DNA from: an uncultured Brevundimonas sp.
Lineage (GTDB): Bacteria; Pseudomonadota; Alphaproteobacteria; Caulobacterales; Caulobacteraceae
Assembly: GCF_937863155.1 (NCBI RefSeq)
Contig: NZ_CALMFB010000014.1
Coordinates: 1 to 63,187, forward strand
DNA length: 63,187 nucleotides
Reading direction: 5' to 3'
Numbering within the stretch: position 1 is the first letter of the stretch; each line of letters begins with the position of its first letter. Of this stretch, positions 28,368-37,323 are shown one piece after another. Both the position numbers and the translations under genes were made by a program. The notes below the pieces were generated by a model. It saw only the letters and a program-made list of their open reading frames with translations, had not been told where the DNA came from and did not search any database.

Positions 28368-28834
28368 CCAAGGCTTCTGACCTGCCGGGCCTGATCGGCC
28401 AGGAGATCGGCGTGTCGCGCTGGATCCATGTCGACCAGGCGCGCATCGACGCCTTCGCCGACATCACCGAGGACCATCAGTTCATCCATATCGACCCCGA
28501 GCGGGCGCGCCAGACGCCGCTGGGCGGGACCATCGCGCACGGTTTCCTGACCCTCAGCCTGTGCTCGGCCATGAACTATGACGCGCTGGAGCCGCTGGAA
28601 GGCTTCGTCATGGGCTTCAACTACGGCTTCGACCGGCTGCGTTTCATCGCGCCGGTGCGGGCGGGGGCCAACATCCGCGGCCGCTTCAAACTGCTTTCGG
28701 CCGACGACAAGGGCGCCGACGCCGATGGCCGCCGCTGGCTGCTGAAATACGAGATGACGGTCGAGATCGAAGGCTCGGACAAGCCGGCCCTGATCGCCGA
28801 ATGGCTGGGCATGCAGGTCGTTTCGGAAGGATGA
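28364..28834 (+). CDS. MaoC-family enoyl-CoA hydratase/dehydratase
   Basis: A 156-residue hot-dog-fold enzyme. The hydratase motif is clear: FADITEDHQFIHIDPERA with the catalytic Asp and His, then TPLGGTIAHGFLTLSL. It adds water to (or removes it from) 2-enoyl/3-hydroxyacyl-CoA. Both ends overlap neighbours by four bases. In the operon it would hydrate the enoyl-CoA made by the ACAD10/11-type enzyme (inference). Confidence 0.88.
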   Translation: MTKASDLPGLIGQEIGVSRWIHVDQARIDAFADITEDHQFIHIDPERARQTPLGGTIAHGFLTLSLCSAMNYDALEPLEGFVMGFNYGFDRLRFIAPVRAGANIRGRFKLLSADDKGADADGRRWLLKYEMTVEIEGSDKPALIAEWLGMQVVSEG

Positions 28835-29901
28835 GCGACCCCGCCGGCCTGGACGCCCAGTCCGCCTTTTCCGGCGTGCGCCCGGTCGATCCGGGCATGG
28901 AGCTGGACCTGACCGCCCTGGACGCCTGGATGGCCCGGGCGGTGGCAGGCTATGCCGGGCCTCTGAGTGTGCATCAGTTCAACGGGGGCCAGTCGAACCC
29001 GACATACGCCCTGACCACGCCGTCGCGCGCCTATGTGCTGCGGCGCAAGCCGCCGGGCGTGCTGTTGCCCAGCGCCCATGCGGTGGACCGGGAATATCGC
29101 GTCATCGCCGCCCTGCACGCCCAAGGCTATCCGGTTCCGCGCCCCTACGCCCTGTGTCTGGACGAAGGGGTGATCGGCACGATCTTCTATGTGATGCAGA
29201 AGGTCGAGGGCCGCATCCTGTGGGATCTGAAGCTGCCGGGCCTGACGCCCGATGAACGCCGCGCGGTCTATGAGGCCCAGGTGGACGCCCTGGCGGCGCT
29301 GCACGCTTTCGATCCGGCGGCCATCGGCCTGGGCGACTTCGGCCGGCCGGGCGATTATTTCCAGCGGCAGGTCGACCGCTGGAGCCGCCAGTATCGGGCG
29401 TCCGAGACGGAAACGATCCCGGCCATGGATCGGCTGATCGACTATCTGCCACGAACCACGCCGGCGCCGGGGCCGGTGCGGGTGATCCATGGCGACTTCC
29501 GTCTGGACAATATGATCCTGCATCCCGACCGGGCCGAGGTGGCGGCGGTGCTGGACTGGGAGCTGTCGACCCTGGGCGACCCCATGGCCGATCTGGCGGG
29601 TCTGCTGACGGCCTGGGTGCTGCCGCAGGATCTGCGCAACGGCCTGGGCGGGCTGGACGTCGCGGCGATGGGCATTCCTTCGGTCGAGGCCGTGATCAAC
29701 CGCTATGCCGCGCGCACGGGTCTGAAGCCCGCCAGCCTAGACTGGCTTTACGCCTACAGCCTGTTCCGCCTGGCGGCCATCTGCCAGGGCATCGCCGGGC
29801 GGGTGCGCGACGGCACGGCGGTCAGCGCCCACGCCCGCGTCATGGCCGCCCAGGTCGCGCCGTTGGGCGATCTGGCCTGGCGCTTCGCCGAACGGGCCTG
29901 A
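28831..29901 (+). CDS. APH-type phosphotransferase (ACAD10/11 kinase domain homologue)
   Basis: A 356-residue kinase-fold protein. Motifs: QFNGGQSNPTYAL (nucleotide loop), YVLRRKPPG (Lys), the catalytic loop VIHGDFRLDNMILHP and the metal Asp in VLDWELSTLGDPMADL. The family is named for aminoglycoside kinases, but the GQSNPTY/RKPPG subgroup corresponds to the kinase domain fused to ACAD10/11 in animals and to LvaA of Pseudomonas, which phosphorylates 4-hydroxyacyl-CoA. Here it is split from the ACAD (26067-27353) but in the same operon. Antibiotic resistance is unlikely. Confidence 0.85.
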   Translation: MSDPAGLDAQSAFSGVRPVDPGMELDLTALDAWMARAVAGYAGPLSVHQFNGGQSNPTYALTTPSRAYVLRRKPPGVLLPSAHAVDREYRVIAALHAQGYPVPRPYALCLDEGVIGTIFYVMQKVEGRILWDLKLPGLTPDERRAVYEAQVDALAALHAFDPAAIGLGDFGRPGDYFQRQVDRWSRQYRASETETIPAMDRLIDYLPRTTPAPGPVRVIHGDFRLDNMILHPDRAEVAAVLDWELSTLGDPMADLAGLLTAWVLPQDLRNGLGGLDVAAMGIPSVEAVINRYAARTGLKPASLDWLYAYSLFRLAAICQGIAGRVRDGTAVSAHARVMAAQVAPLGDLAWRFAERA

Positions 29902-29905
29902 CGGC

Positions 29906-30277
29906 TCAGTCGTAGACGCAGGTCGCGTTCCAGCCGGCGTCGGGATCGGCGCGACGCAGGTCGGCCAGGGTCGGTAGCGGGCCGTTCAGCGCCGCCGAAA
30001 CGGTGTAGTAGGATGTCGCCGAGGCCGTGGGGGCGTGGCGCGACGCCACCGTCATGGCGAAGGGCGTGTGGCCCACCATATCGACGCGCTGGACCACGAC
30101 GGATTCCGAAGCGCCGTAGCTGGCGCAGGCGATCATCGTCACCCGCGCGCCACGGTTCGTCAGCGCGCTTTCGACATCCAGTTCGATCGGTTCGCCCACC
30201 GCCATCCATTCCAGGTTCAGCGACAGGTTCGGATCGGCGGTGACGGTGGCGGTGAACGGGTCCACGCGGGCGCTCAA
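29906..30277 (-). CDS. C-terminal part of a secreted protein separated by an amber codon
   Basis: A 123-residue open stretch starting at a TTG (30277) without a ribosome-binding site. It lies in exactly the same frame as the gene at 30311-30931; the codons between them (30278-30310) are open, and only TAG at 30311-30313 intervenes. The sequence (FTATVTADPNLSLNLEWM, RVTMIACASYGASESVV, SYYTVSAALNGPLP) is beta-rich and ends near a lone cysteine (NATCVYD). It makes sense as the second domain of one protein. It is either a nonsense mutation or a readthrough arrangement; as a separate gene it would lack an export signal. Confidence 0.5.
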   Translation of the reverse strand: MSARVDPFTATVTADPNLSLNLEWMAVGEPIELDVESALTNRGARVTMIACASYGASESVVVQRVDMVGHTPFAMTVASRHAPTASATSYYTVSAALNGPLPTLADLRRADPDAGWNATCVYD

Positions 30278-30310
30278 CCGGGTCTGACCATTATCGTCGC
30301 GGCCCTGACG

Positions 30311-30931
30311 CTATGCGATGGGGCCGCCCATGGCCTGCACGTCACGCAGGCTGCGCGGCGGGCGGCGGCCGTCCCGGAAGAAGGGCAGGATGGCTTCGGC
30401 CATCGGCTGGGCGCGCGTCAGGCTGGTCCATTCGAAGACGCAGTTGCGGGTGTATTCCTGGGCCGGCCCTCCGTGCGCGCGGCGCCGGTCCTGAACGCAG
30501 CGATCGACATGGGCCTGAGCCTCGGCCGACAGGGGCGGCGGTTCATAGGCGGGCGCTTCGGCCTCGTCGCTCATCAGGGTGACGGCGATATAGCTCATCT
30601 CGGTCATCATGCCGCTGCCGCGTTCGCCGACAGCGTACCATTCCCGTTCGGCCGTGCGGATGCGGCCATAGACGTGGAACCGTTCCCCGGCCTGGAAGCG
30701 CCCCTCGATCGGCGCGGTCCCCCAAGGTCGGGCGCGGATATTGCCGCCGGCCGTCGTGGTGCGCCATTCGTCCAGATTGGCCCACCCCAGACAGTTGGGC
30801 GCCTCCAGCCGGACCATCTCGGGGATCAGGTCATTGATGCACTGTTCCTGGGGCGCGGCCGCTTGGGCGGTTTCGGAAGACCCGAGCAGCGCAAACGCAA
30901 AGGCGCCGATCGCCCAAAATGAAATGCGCAT
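30311..30931 (-). CDS. Secreted SH3-like protein, ends at an in-frame TAG
   Basis: 206 residues from the ATG at 30931. A signal peptide ([24 protein letters not shown]) precedes a cysteine-containing segment and an SH3-like region ([28 protein letters not shown], then [13 protein letters not shown]). The last visible residues are QAMGGPIA before TAG. Translation in the same frame past TAG gives a further 134 residues (to 29906). A TGG-to-TAG change would explain the split. No family name; the SH3-like call is by pattern. It is divergent from dctA. Confidence 0.6.
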   Translation of the reverse strand: MRISFWAIGAFAFALLGSSETAQAAAPQEQCINDLIPEMVRLEAPNCLGWANLDEWRTTTAGGNIRARPWGTAPIEGRFQAGERFHVYGRIRTAEREWYAVGERGSGMMTEMSYIAVTLMSDEAEAPAYEPPPLSAEAQAHVDRCVQDRRRAHGGPAQEYTRNCVFEWTSLTRAQPMAEAILPFFRDGRRPPRSLRDVQAMGGPIA

Positions 30932-31129
30932 GCCGAACTCTCCGAGCCGCCGAACGGGTTGCAGCATAGCTTTGCTGTACGGCGGTTTGTCAAAGGCCGG
31001 GTCGTTGTGGTGCGGGCAAGTTGTCGCAGTTGGGCGTTCTGTTGGGACAGACAGGCCGCATCGGCGCTTGCCAGCGGCGCAAACCGCCTTCAAGCCTGTC
31101 GATCCGCGTCGCCGTTGGGGCCGACGTTC

Positions 31130-31144
31130 AGGAGACGCCGTTTG
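31130..31144 (+). promoter_or_regulatory. Ribosome-binding site that fixes a TTG start for dctA
   Basis: AGGAG at 31130-31134, then seven bases, then TTG at 31142. No ATG or GTG with a comparable site lies in frame near the expected N-terminus. Confidence 0.65.
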
Positions 31145-32494
31145 ATCCCCGTCGCCGCCCCGACCGCCATCGTGCGCCGTCCCTTCTATTACAGCCTGTA
31201 TTTTCAGGTGCTGGCCGCCATCGTCGCCGGGGGCGTGATCGGCCATGTCTGGCCCGAGACGGGCGAGGCGCTGAAGCCGCTGGGCGACGCCTTCATCAAG
31301 CTGGTGAAGATGATCATCGCGCCGGTGATCTTCCTGACCATATCGACCGGCATCGCGGGCATGCGCGACCTGGGGCGGGTCGGGCGGGTGGCGGCCAAGG
31401 CCTTCGCCTATTTCCTGGTCTTTTCGACCCTGGCCCTGATCGTCGGCCTGATCATCGCCAATGTGGTCCAGCCGGGCCGCGGCCTGAACATCGACCCGGC
31501 CACGCTGGACGCCGGCGCGGTGGCCCAATACGCCCAGGCGGCGCATGAAAGCACCATCGTCGGCTTCCTGACCGGCATCATCCCCGACACCCTGGTCAGC
31601 GCCTTCGTGGAAGGCAGCATCCTTCAGGCCCTATTCGTCTCCATCCTGTTCGGGATCGCCATGGCGGTGGCGGGCGATGCGGCCGCGCCGGTGCAGCGCG
31701 CGCTGGAGGCGCTGAGCCAGGTGGTGTTCCGCCTGGTGGCCATATTGATGAAGGCGGCGCCCATCGGGGCGTTCGGCGCCTTCGCCTTCACCATCGGGGC
31801 CTATGGCCTGTCGGCCATCGTCAATCTGGCGACCCTGATCGTGACCTTCTACGCCACGTCCCTGGTGTTCGTTCTGGGGGTTCTGGGCGTCGTGGCCTGG
31901 GCCAACGGTTTCTCCATCTTCCGGCTGATCGCCTATCTGAAGGAAGAACTGTTGCTGGTGCTGGGCACCTCGTCGTCCGAATCGGCCCTGCCCAGCCTGA
32001 TGCAGAAGATGGAGGCGGCCGGGGCGTCCAAGCCGGTGGTCGGCCTGGTGATCCCGACCGGCTATTCCTTCAACCTGGACGGCACCAACATCTACATGAC
32101 GCTGGCGGCCCTGTTCATCGCCCAGGCGTGCAACATCGATCTGAGCCTTCAGGATCAGCTGCTTCTGCTGCTGGTGGCCATGCTTAGCTCCAAGGGCGCG
32201 GCGGGCATCACTGGCGCGGGCTTCATCACCCTGGCGGCGACCCTGGCGGTGGTGCCGGGCGTGCCGGTGGCGGGCATGGCGCTGATCCTGGGCATCGACC
32301 GGTTCATGAGCGAATGCCGGGCGCTGACGAATTTCGTCGGCAACGCCGTGGCGACCCTGGTCGTGGCCCGCTGGGAAGGCGAACTGGATCGCGACCGTCT
32401 GGCCGCCGCCCTGGCCAGGCCGGGGCAGGGCCTGGCCGCCGAACCCGACCCCGCCGCCGGTCCGGGCGACGACAAGGCGCTGGCCGCCGACTGA
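31142..32494 (+). CDS. dctA: C4-dicarboxylate/proton symporter DctA
   Basis: A 450-residue inner-membrane symporter of the DAACS family that imports succinate, fumarate and malate. Family motifs are present: [17 protein letters not shown] near residue 60, [17 protein letters not shown] (serine-rich re-entrant loop), and [24 protein letters not shown] followed by [14 protein letters not shown]. The start is the TTG at 31142 because a good Shine-Dalgarno precedes it; the frame is open far upstream without coding character. The C-terminal tail is Ala/Asp-rich. No dctBD pair is nearby. Confidence 0.92.
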   Translation: MIPVAAPTAIVRRPFYYSLYFQVLAAIVAGGVIGHVWPETGEALKPLGDAFIKLVKMIIAPVIFLTISTGIAGMRDLGRVGRVAAKAFAYFLVFSTLALIVGLIIANVVQPGRGLNIDPATLDAGAVAQYAQAAHESTIVGFLTGIIPDTLVSAFVEGSILQALFVSILFGIAMAVAGDAAAPVQRALEALSQVVFRLVAILMKAAPIGAFGAFAFTIGAYGLSAIVNLATLIVTFYATSLVFVLGVLGVVAWANGFSIFRLIAYLKEELLLVLGTSSSESALPSLMQKMEAAGASKPVVGLVIPTGYSFNLDGTNIYMTLAALFIAQACNIDLSLQDQLLLLLVAMLSSKGAAGITGAGFITLAATLAVVPGVPVAGMALILGIDRFMSECRALTNFVGNAVATLVVARWEGELDRDRLAAALARPGQGLAAEPDPAAGPGDDKALAAD

Positions 32495-32537
32495 ACCTGT
32501 GCGGGAAACAGCGCCCTGCGACGAACGGCGCCTTGTA

Positions 32538-32556
32538 AATGAGAACGATTAGCAAT
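32538..32556. promoter_or_regulatory. Fur-box-like operator upstream of the siderophore receptor
   Basis: AATGAGAACGATTAGCAAT lies 33 bp before the receptor ATG. Its complement aligns with the box at 39172-39191 in 14 of 19 positions (ATTGC, TTCT and ATT shared in the same register). Both bracket the same iron locus, so Fur repression is likely. Confidence 0.65.
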
Positions 32557-32588
32557 AGCTGACGCCCAACTCATCGGGAATCCAGCTT

Positions 32589-34673
32589 ATGCGTCGTCGC
32601 ACCCTTCTTCTTGCCGCCACCCTGAGCGCGCCCAGCGCCGTTCTGGCCCAGACACCCGCCGCACAGCAGGCCGTTACGGTCGACGATATCGTCGTGACCG
32701 CCAGCACGCGCGAACAGCGGGTGGTGGACGCCCCGGCCTCCATCTCCATCGTCACGGCCGAGACCCTGGCCAACCGGCCCAGCGCCGACCTGACCGACGC
32801 CCTGCGCGATGTCGAAGGCGTGTCCGTCAGCGGCGGCTCGAACTTCCAGGACATCCTGATGCGCGGCCTGCCGGGCGCCTACACCCTGATCCTGGTGGAC
32901 GGCAAACGTCAGTCGACCCGCGACGCCCGCGTCAACGGCAACGGCGGCGTGGAGCAGAGCTTCGTTCCGCCGGTCGGCGCCATCGAACGCATCGAGGTCG
33001 TGCGCGGCCCGATGTCGTCGCTGTACGGTTCGGACGCCCTGGGCGGGGTGGTCAACATCATCACGCGCAAGGTGCCCGACCGCTGGGGCGGCGCGATCAA
33101 CGCCGACTACATCGCCCAGGACCACAGCAAGAGCGGCGACTGGAACCAGGCCCAGGCCTATCTGGCCGGACCGATCATCCCCGGTGTCCTGGGCGCCCAG
33201 ATCTGGGGTCGGGCCTATGACCGGACCGAAGACACCATCTTCAACGCCCCCAACAGCGCCGGCGTCAGCGGCTCGGACGAGCACAGCCTGACCGGTCGCC
33301 TGGCCTGGACCCCGTCCGACGCCCATGAAGTCCTGCTGCAGTACGACACCATGAAGGTGCGCCGCGACAGCACGGCGGGCCGCACCCTGGCCGCCAACGC
33401 CCGCAGCACCCGCAACGACAACCAGCGCGACGCCTGGTCGCTGAGCTGGAACGGCGACTGGTCGTGGGGGACCAGCGCCCTGTCGGTCCTGCGTGAAGAA
33501 GGCCAGCGCGAACAGTACACCGCCAATGCGACCGGCGTGCTGATCCGCAACGCCCGCGCGCCCCAGATCGCCAACACCGTCTATGACGCCCTGTTCAACA
33601 TTCCGCTGGGGTCGCGCACCCTGGCGGTCGGCGGCCAGTATGTTCAGAACGAATTGACCGACTTCAATCCCGGCGCGCGCGACAATGTGGACGCCCAATT
33701 CGAGGTCTGGCAGCGCGCCCTGTTCGTGGAGGACGAATGGGCCATCACCCCCGATTTCGCCCTGACCCTGGGTCTGCGGTTCGATGACCACAAACGCTAT
33801 GGCGCCCACTGGAGCCCGCGCGTTTATGCCGTCTGGAACGCCACCGAGGCCCTGACCATCAAGGGCGGCGTCTCGACCGGCTTCCGCGCCCCGGAAGTCC
33901 GCGCCGTGGCCGACGGCTATGCCTATGAGACGGGCGGCGCCAACTGCAACTATGGCGCGGGCCTGTGCGGCGTCATCATCGGCGACCCGGACCTGAAGCC
34001 GGAAACCAGCGCCAACTATGAAGTCAGCGCCCTGTGGAATCCGTCGCGGTCGCTGCTGCTGAGCGCCACGGTGTTCCGCACCGACTTTGAAGACCGTATC
34101 GACAGCGACCGGGTCTGCGGCCCCGACGTCAACAGCAACGGCCGCTGTGACGTGCCGGGCGAGGTGCTGCGCTGGAGCGAGGACCCGCTGTACCAGCTGT
34201 ACTACTGGTACAATCTGCAGAACGCCCAGATCCAGGGCGTCGAACTGTCGGGCCGCTGGGCCGCGACGGACCGGCTCAGCTTCAAGGCCAACTACACCTA
34301 TACCGACTCCGAACAGCAGGGCGGGACCTACGACGGTCTGCCGCTGGCGCGCACGCCCGAGCACATGGCCAACGCCCGTGTCGATTTCGACGTGACCGAG
34401 GCGCTGAACCTCTGGGGCGCCGTCAGCTATCACGGCGAGGAAATCAACGCCCAGCTGCGTTCGGGCGTGAACGGCACGCCGGTCGGCATCGGCGCGGCGC
34501 GGCGTTATCCCGACTACACCACCGTGGACATCGGCGGGGCCTGGCGGGTCAACGACAGCCTGCGTCTGAAGGTCGGGGTCTATAATCTGACGGACAAGGT
34601 GCTGGACGTGCGCACCTATGACTTCCAGGGCGACGGCCGCCGCGGCTGGTTCGGCTTCAGCTACGAATTCTGA
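32589..34673 (+). CDS. TonB-dependent ferric siderophore receptor (FepA/CirA-like)
   Basis: A 694-residue outer-membrane receptor. A signal peptide ends at AVLAQ; the TonB box is VDDIVVTASTREQR. The plug (about 40-160) has ILMRGLPGAYTLILVDGKRQ and VVRGPMSSLYGSDALGGVVNIITRK, close to the FepA/CirA/IroN catecholate class. The barrel contains a Cys pair loop (GANCNYGAGLCG) and ends WFGFSYEF. It is preceded by a Fur-like box and followed by a binding protein, so it should import a ferric siderophore, probably catecholate given the esterase gene at 39.2 kb. Confidence 0.9.
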   Translation: MRRRTLLLAATLSAPSAVLAQTPAAQQAVTVDDIVVTASTREQRVVDAPASISIVTAETLANRPSADLTDALRDVEGVSVSGGSNFQDILMRGLPGAYTLILVDGKRQSTRDARVNGNGGVEQSFVPPVGAIERIEVVRGPMSSLYGSDALGGVVNIITRKVPDRWGGAINADYIAQDHSKSGDWNQAQAYLAGPIIPGVLGAQIWGRAYDRTEDTIFNAPNSAGVSGSDEHSLTGRLAWTPSDAHEVLLQYDTMKVRRDSTAGRTLAANARSTRNDNQRDAWSLSWNGDWSWGTSALSVLREEGQREQYTANATGVLIRNARAPQIANTVYDALFNIPLGSRTLAVGGQYVQNELTDFNPGARDNVDAQFEVWQRALFVEDEWAITPDFALTLGLRFDDHKRYGAHWSPRVYAVWNATEALTIKGGVSTGFRAPEVRAVADGYAYETGGANCNYGAGLCGVIIGDPDLKPETSANYEVSALWNPSRSLLLSATVFRTDFEDRIDSDRVCGPDVNSNGRCDVPGEVLRWSEDPLYQLYYWYNLQNAQIQGVELSGRWAATDRLSFKANYTYTDSEQQGGTYDGLPLARTPEHMANARVDFDVTEALNLWGAVSYHGEEINAQLRSGVNGTPVGIGAARRYPDYTTVDIGGAWRVNDSLRLKVGVYNLTDKVLDVRTYDFQGDGRRGWFGFSYEF

Positions 34674-34683
34674 GGAACGGGTC

Positions 34684-35811
34684 ATGACCTTTTCCGCTTC
34701 CCGTCGCGGGGTTCTGGCCGGTCTGGCCGCCCTGCCGCTGGTTTCCGCCTGCGGAGGCTCGTCATCGGGGCCGGCGGCGTCGGACATCAAGGACCTGCGC
34801 GACCGGCCGGTGCGGGCCCTACCGGCCGGCGGCAAGGTCAGCATCGACGACGGGCGGTTCCTGATCGCCCTGTCGCTGATCCACCCTGATCCGGTGTCGC
34901 TGCTGGCGGCCTGGGCCGGGGACGTGAACCGGATCAGCCCGGACATGTACAAGGCCTTCACCGACAAATTCCCCGCCCTGGCCGATCTGCCCAAGATCGC
35001 CCAGTCGGGGCGGCCGTTCGATGTTGAGGCGGTGCTGGCGGCCCAGCCGGGCGTGGCCCTGGTGTCGATGGATTCGGGCCCCAGCGACGACCAGGCGGCC
35101 CAGCTGGAGGCGGCGGGCGTGTCGGTGGCCTTCATCGACTTCTTCTCGCACCCGTTCGAAAACCAGGCCCGCAGCCTGGCCCTGCTGGGCGCCCTGACCG
35201 GCCGCAGCGAACAGGCCGAGGCGTTCAACGCCTTCAAGAAGGCGCGGCTGGACGTGATCTCGCAACGGGTCGCCCGCATCGCCCCGGACCAGCGGCCCAC
35301 GGTCTTCCTGGAGCCGCACGCCATGATCACGCCGGACTGCTGCGCCTCGCCGGGCAAGGGCAATGTCGGCGACTACATCGACTTCGTCGGCGGGCGGAAC
35401 ATCGGCGCCGATGTGCTGGACCAGCCGTCGGGCAAGCTGAATCTGGAATATGTCATCCAGCGCGATCCGGACGTCTATATCGCCACCGGCGGCCCGCACC
35501 TGGCCAAGGCCGGGGGCTTTGTGGTCGGTCCCGACTTCACGGCCCAGCAGTCGCAGGCGGGCCTGCGCCGCGTCGCTGGACGCACCGGCATTTCCACCCT
35601 GAAGGCCGTGCGCGAAGGCCGGGCCCACGGCCTGTCGCATCAGCTCATCAACTCTCCCATCGATGTGGTCGCGGTCGAGGTGCTGGCCAAATGGATCCAT
35701 CCGCAGCTGTTCGCCGATCTGGAGCCGCGCCGGACGCTGGATCAGATCAACAGCCAATTCCTGGCCGTGCCCTATCGCGGCGACTACTGGGCCGACCTGT
35801 CGGCCGCCTGA
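34684..35811 (+). CDS. Iron-siderophore ABC transporter substrate-binding lipoprotein
   Basis: A 375-residue periplasmic protein. The N-terminus combines an arginine pair (SRRGVLAGLAALPL) with a lipobox ending VSAC, so it is exported and lipid-anchored. The two-lobed FepB/FhuD-like fold follows, with QPGVALVSMDSGPS, VSVAFIDFFSHPFENQARSL, and GDYIDFVGGRNIGADV. It starts 10 bp after the receptor gene and is almost certainly co-transcribed. Its permease and ATPase are the minus-strand genes at 37.3-39.2 kb. Confidence 0.88.
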   Translation: MTFSASRRGVLAGLAALPLVSACGGSSSGPAASDIKDLRDRPVRALPAGGKVSIDDGRFLIALSLIHPDPVSLLAAWAGDVNRISPDMYKAFTDKFPALADLPKIAQSGRPFDVEAVLAAQPGVALVSMDSGPSDDQAAQLEAAGVSVAFIDFFSHPFENQARSLALLGALTGRSEQAEAFNAFKKARLDVISQRVARIAPDQRPTVFLEPHAMITPDCCASPGKGNVGDYIDFVGGRNIGADVLDQPSGKLNLEYVIQRDPDVYIATGGPHLAKAGGFVVGPDFTAQQSQAGLRRVAGRTGISTLKAVREGRAHGLSHQLINSPIDVVAVEVLAKWIHPQLFADLEPRRTLDQINSQFLAVPYRGDYWADLSAA

Positions 35812-35843
35812 CGCCTGTTTCATTTCCCCAAGGAGCTAGACCG

Positions 35844-36953
35844 ATGACCCTCCCCAGAACCGCCGTCGCCGCCTCCGCCCTGATGCTGGCCCTGATGGCC
35901 GGCCCGGCGCTGGCCCAGTCCGCCCATGCGGGTCATGCCGGCCATGGCGCCCCGGCGGCCGCGCCGCTGAAGACCAAGCTGGACCCGGGCGGCCTGTACG
36001 AGATCGTCTTCAACACGGCCGACAATACGGTGCTGGTCGCCGCCGTCGGCCCGCGCGGCGAAAGCCGCGCCCGCATCCATCGCCTGAACGGCGCCGATCT
36101 GACCCCCGCGGGCGAGCCGATCGACGTCGCCGCCAACCCGCTGTACGGCTTGGGCTTCAACAGCCGCACCCAGACCCTGTACGGCACCGCCACCCGCTCG
36201 GGCTCGGTGGACGCCGTGGACGTGCGCACCGGCCGCGTGATCGGCCACATCGCCGACGCCGGCAATGAGTCGGCCCATGTGCGCGAAGCCATCGTCGATG
36301 AAGCGGCCAACAAGGTCTATGTCTCGGTGGTCGGCGGCGAGCCCGGCGACGCCAGCCGCCCGAACCAGATCTGGGTCATCGACGGCGCGACCAACACCCT
36401 GGAGCGCAAGATCGACGTCCAGGTCGGCGGTCTGACCGGCGTGGCGCTGGACGCCGCCAACAACCGCCTGTTCGTCACCGGCATGGGTTCGCACGACGTG
36501 GGCGTGGTCGATCTGGCCACCGGCGCCACCGTGTCGCGCTGGGCGGTCGGCTCGGAACGTCCGACCAATGTCGCCTTCGATGCGCGCGGCGGTCGTCTGT
36601 TCGTGGCCAGCCAGGGCGGCGGCGACCTGACCGTCATGAACGCCGCCGACGGCGCCGTGATCCGTAAGGTCCCGACCGGCGAAGGCGCTCTGAGCGTCGC
36701 CTACAGCGCCGGCAATGACCGCATCTATGTGGCCAACCGTGTGGCGGGCACCGTCACCGTGGTGTCGGGCGCCGACTATTCGGTGCTGGCCAATGTCGAG
36801 ACCGGCACCTTCCCCCAGACCATCGCCGTCGATCCGGCCAGCAACCGCGTCTATGTGACCAACAAGGCGCGCGGCCTGCCGCGCAACGCCCCGGCCGGCA
36901 CGCCCGTGCCGGAAGACGCCAATGGCGACACCGTCGTCGTGATCCAGCCCTGA
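35844..36953 (+). CDS. YncE-like secreted beta-propeller protein
   Basis: A 369-residue exported protein. A signal peptide (LMAGPALAQ) precedes a short His-rich segment (SAHAGHAGHGAP) that could bind metal. Then come about seven repeated blades of the type NRLFVTGMGSHDVGVVDLATG and DRIYVANRVAGTVTVV. E. coli YncE is also Fur-regulated, so its place in an iron operon fits a known but unexplained link. AAGGAG lies nine bases before the ATG. A terminator follows, ending the receptor-binding protein-YncE operon. Confidence 0.85.
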   Translation: MTLPRTAVAASALMLALMAGPALAQSAHAGHAGHGAPAAAPLKTKLDPGGLYEIVFNTADNTVLVAAVGPRGESRARIHRLNGADLTPAGEPIDVAANPLYGLGFNSRTQTLYGTATRSGSVDAVDVRTGRVIGHIADAGNESAHVREAIVDEAANKVYVSVVGGEPGDASRPNQIWVIDGATNTLERKIDVQVGGLTGVALDAANNRLFVTGMGSHDVGVVDLATGATVSRWAVGSERPTNVAFDARGGRLFVASQGGGDLTVMNAADGAVIRKVPTGEGALSVAYSAGNDRIYVANRVAGTVTVVSGADYSVLANVETGTFPQTIAVDPASNRVYVTNKARGLPRNAPAGTPVPEDANGDTVVVIQP

Positions 36954-36966
36954 CCCCAGGGTCCTT

Positions 36967-37003
36967 GGCCCGGTCGCAGCGATGCGGCCGGGCCTTCTTT
37001 TTT
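36967..37003 (+). terminator. Rho-independent terminator after the yncE-like gene
   Basis: GGCCCGGTCGCA pairs with TGCGGCCGGGCC (one bulge or mismatch) around a short loop, followed by TTCTTTTTTA. It lies 14 bp after the stop and just before the DUF2218 gene. Confidence 0.85.
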
Positions 37004-37023
37004 ATTTCCACGAAGCGCATCGC

Positions 37024-37323
37024 ATGACCCAGACCGTCACCTGGCGCGCCGCCGCCCCTACATCCCACGCCAGCCGTTATCTGCAACAGCTGTGCAAACA
37101 CTGGTCGCACCGGTTCGAGGTCCAGTTCGACCCCACCGCCGGGCGCATCGACCTGGGCGACGGGGTGATCTGCGTGCTGGGCGCCACGCCGGCGCGGCTG
37201 GATGTCGAGCTGACGGCGCCGGCCGACAACGCCGATCGGATGAAGGACGTGGTCGAGAAACACCTGCGCCGTTTCGCCCACCGCGAGCCGGACATGGCCT
37301 TCGCCTGGACGGCAGACGCCTAG
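37024..37323 (+). CDS. DUF2218 domain protein
   Basis: A 99-residue soluble protein. The family pattern is visible: SRYLQQLCKHWSHRFEVQFD at the N-terminus, GRIDLGDGVICVLGA, LDVELTA, and a C-terminal helix KDVVEKHLRRFAHREPDMAFAW. DUF2218 genes recur next to siderophore uptake genes, and the conserved HWSH histidines suggest a metal or siderophore role, but no activity is established. The stop overlaps the ATPase gene stop (37320) tail-to-tail by 4 bp. Confidence 0.8.
   Translation: MTQTVTWRAAAPTSHASRYLQQLCKHWSHRFEVQFDPTAGRIDLGDGVICVLGATPARLDVELTAPADNADRMKDVVEKHLRRFAHREPDMAFAWTADA

Noticed and set aside
28831-29901. Aminoglycoside resistance kinase
   Set aside because: The APH fold is shared, but the GQSNPTY and RKPPG motifs and the operon context point to an acyl-CoA pathway kinase.
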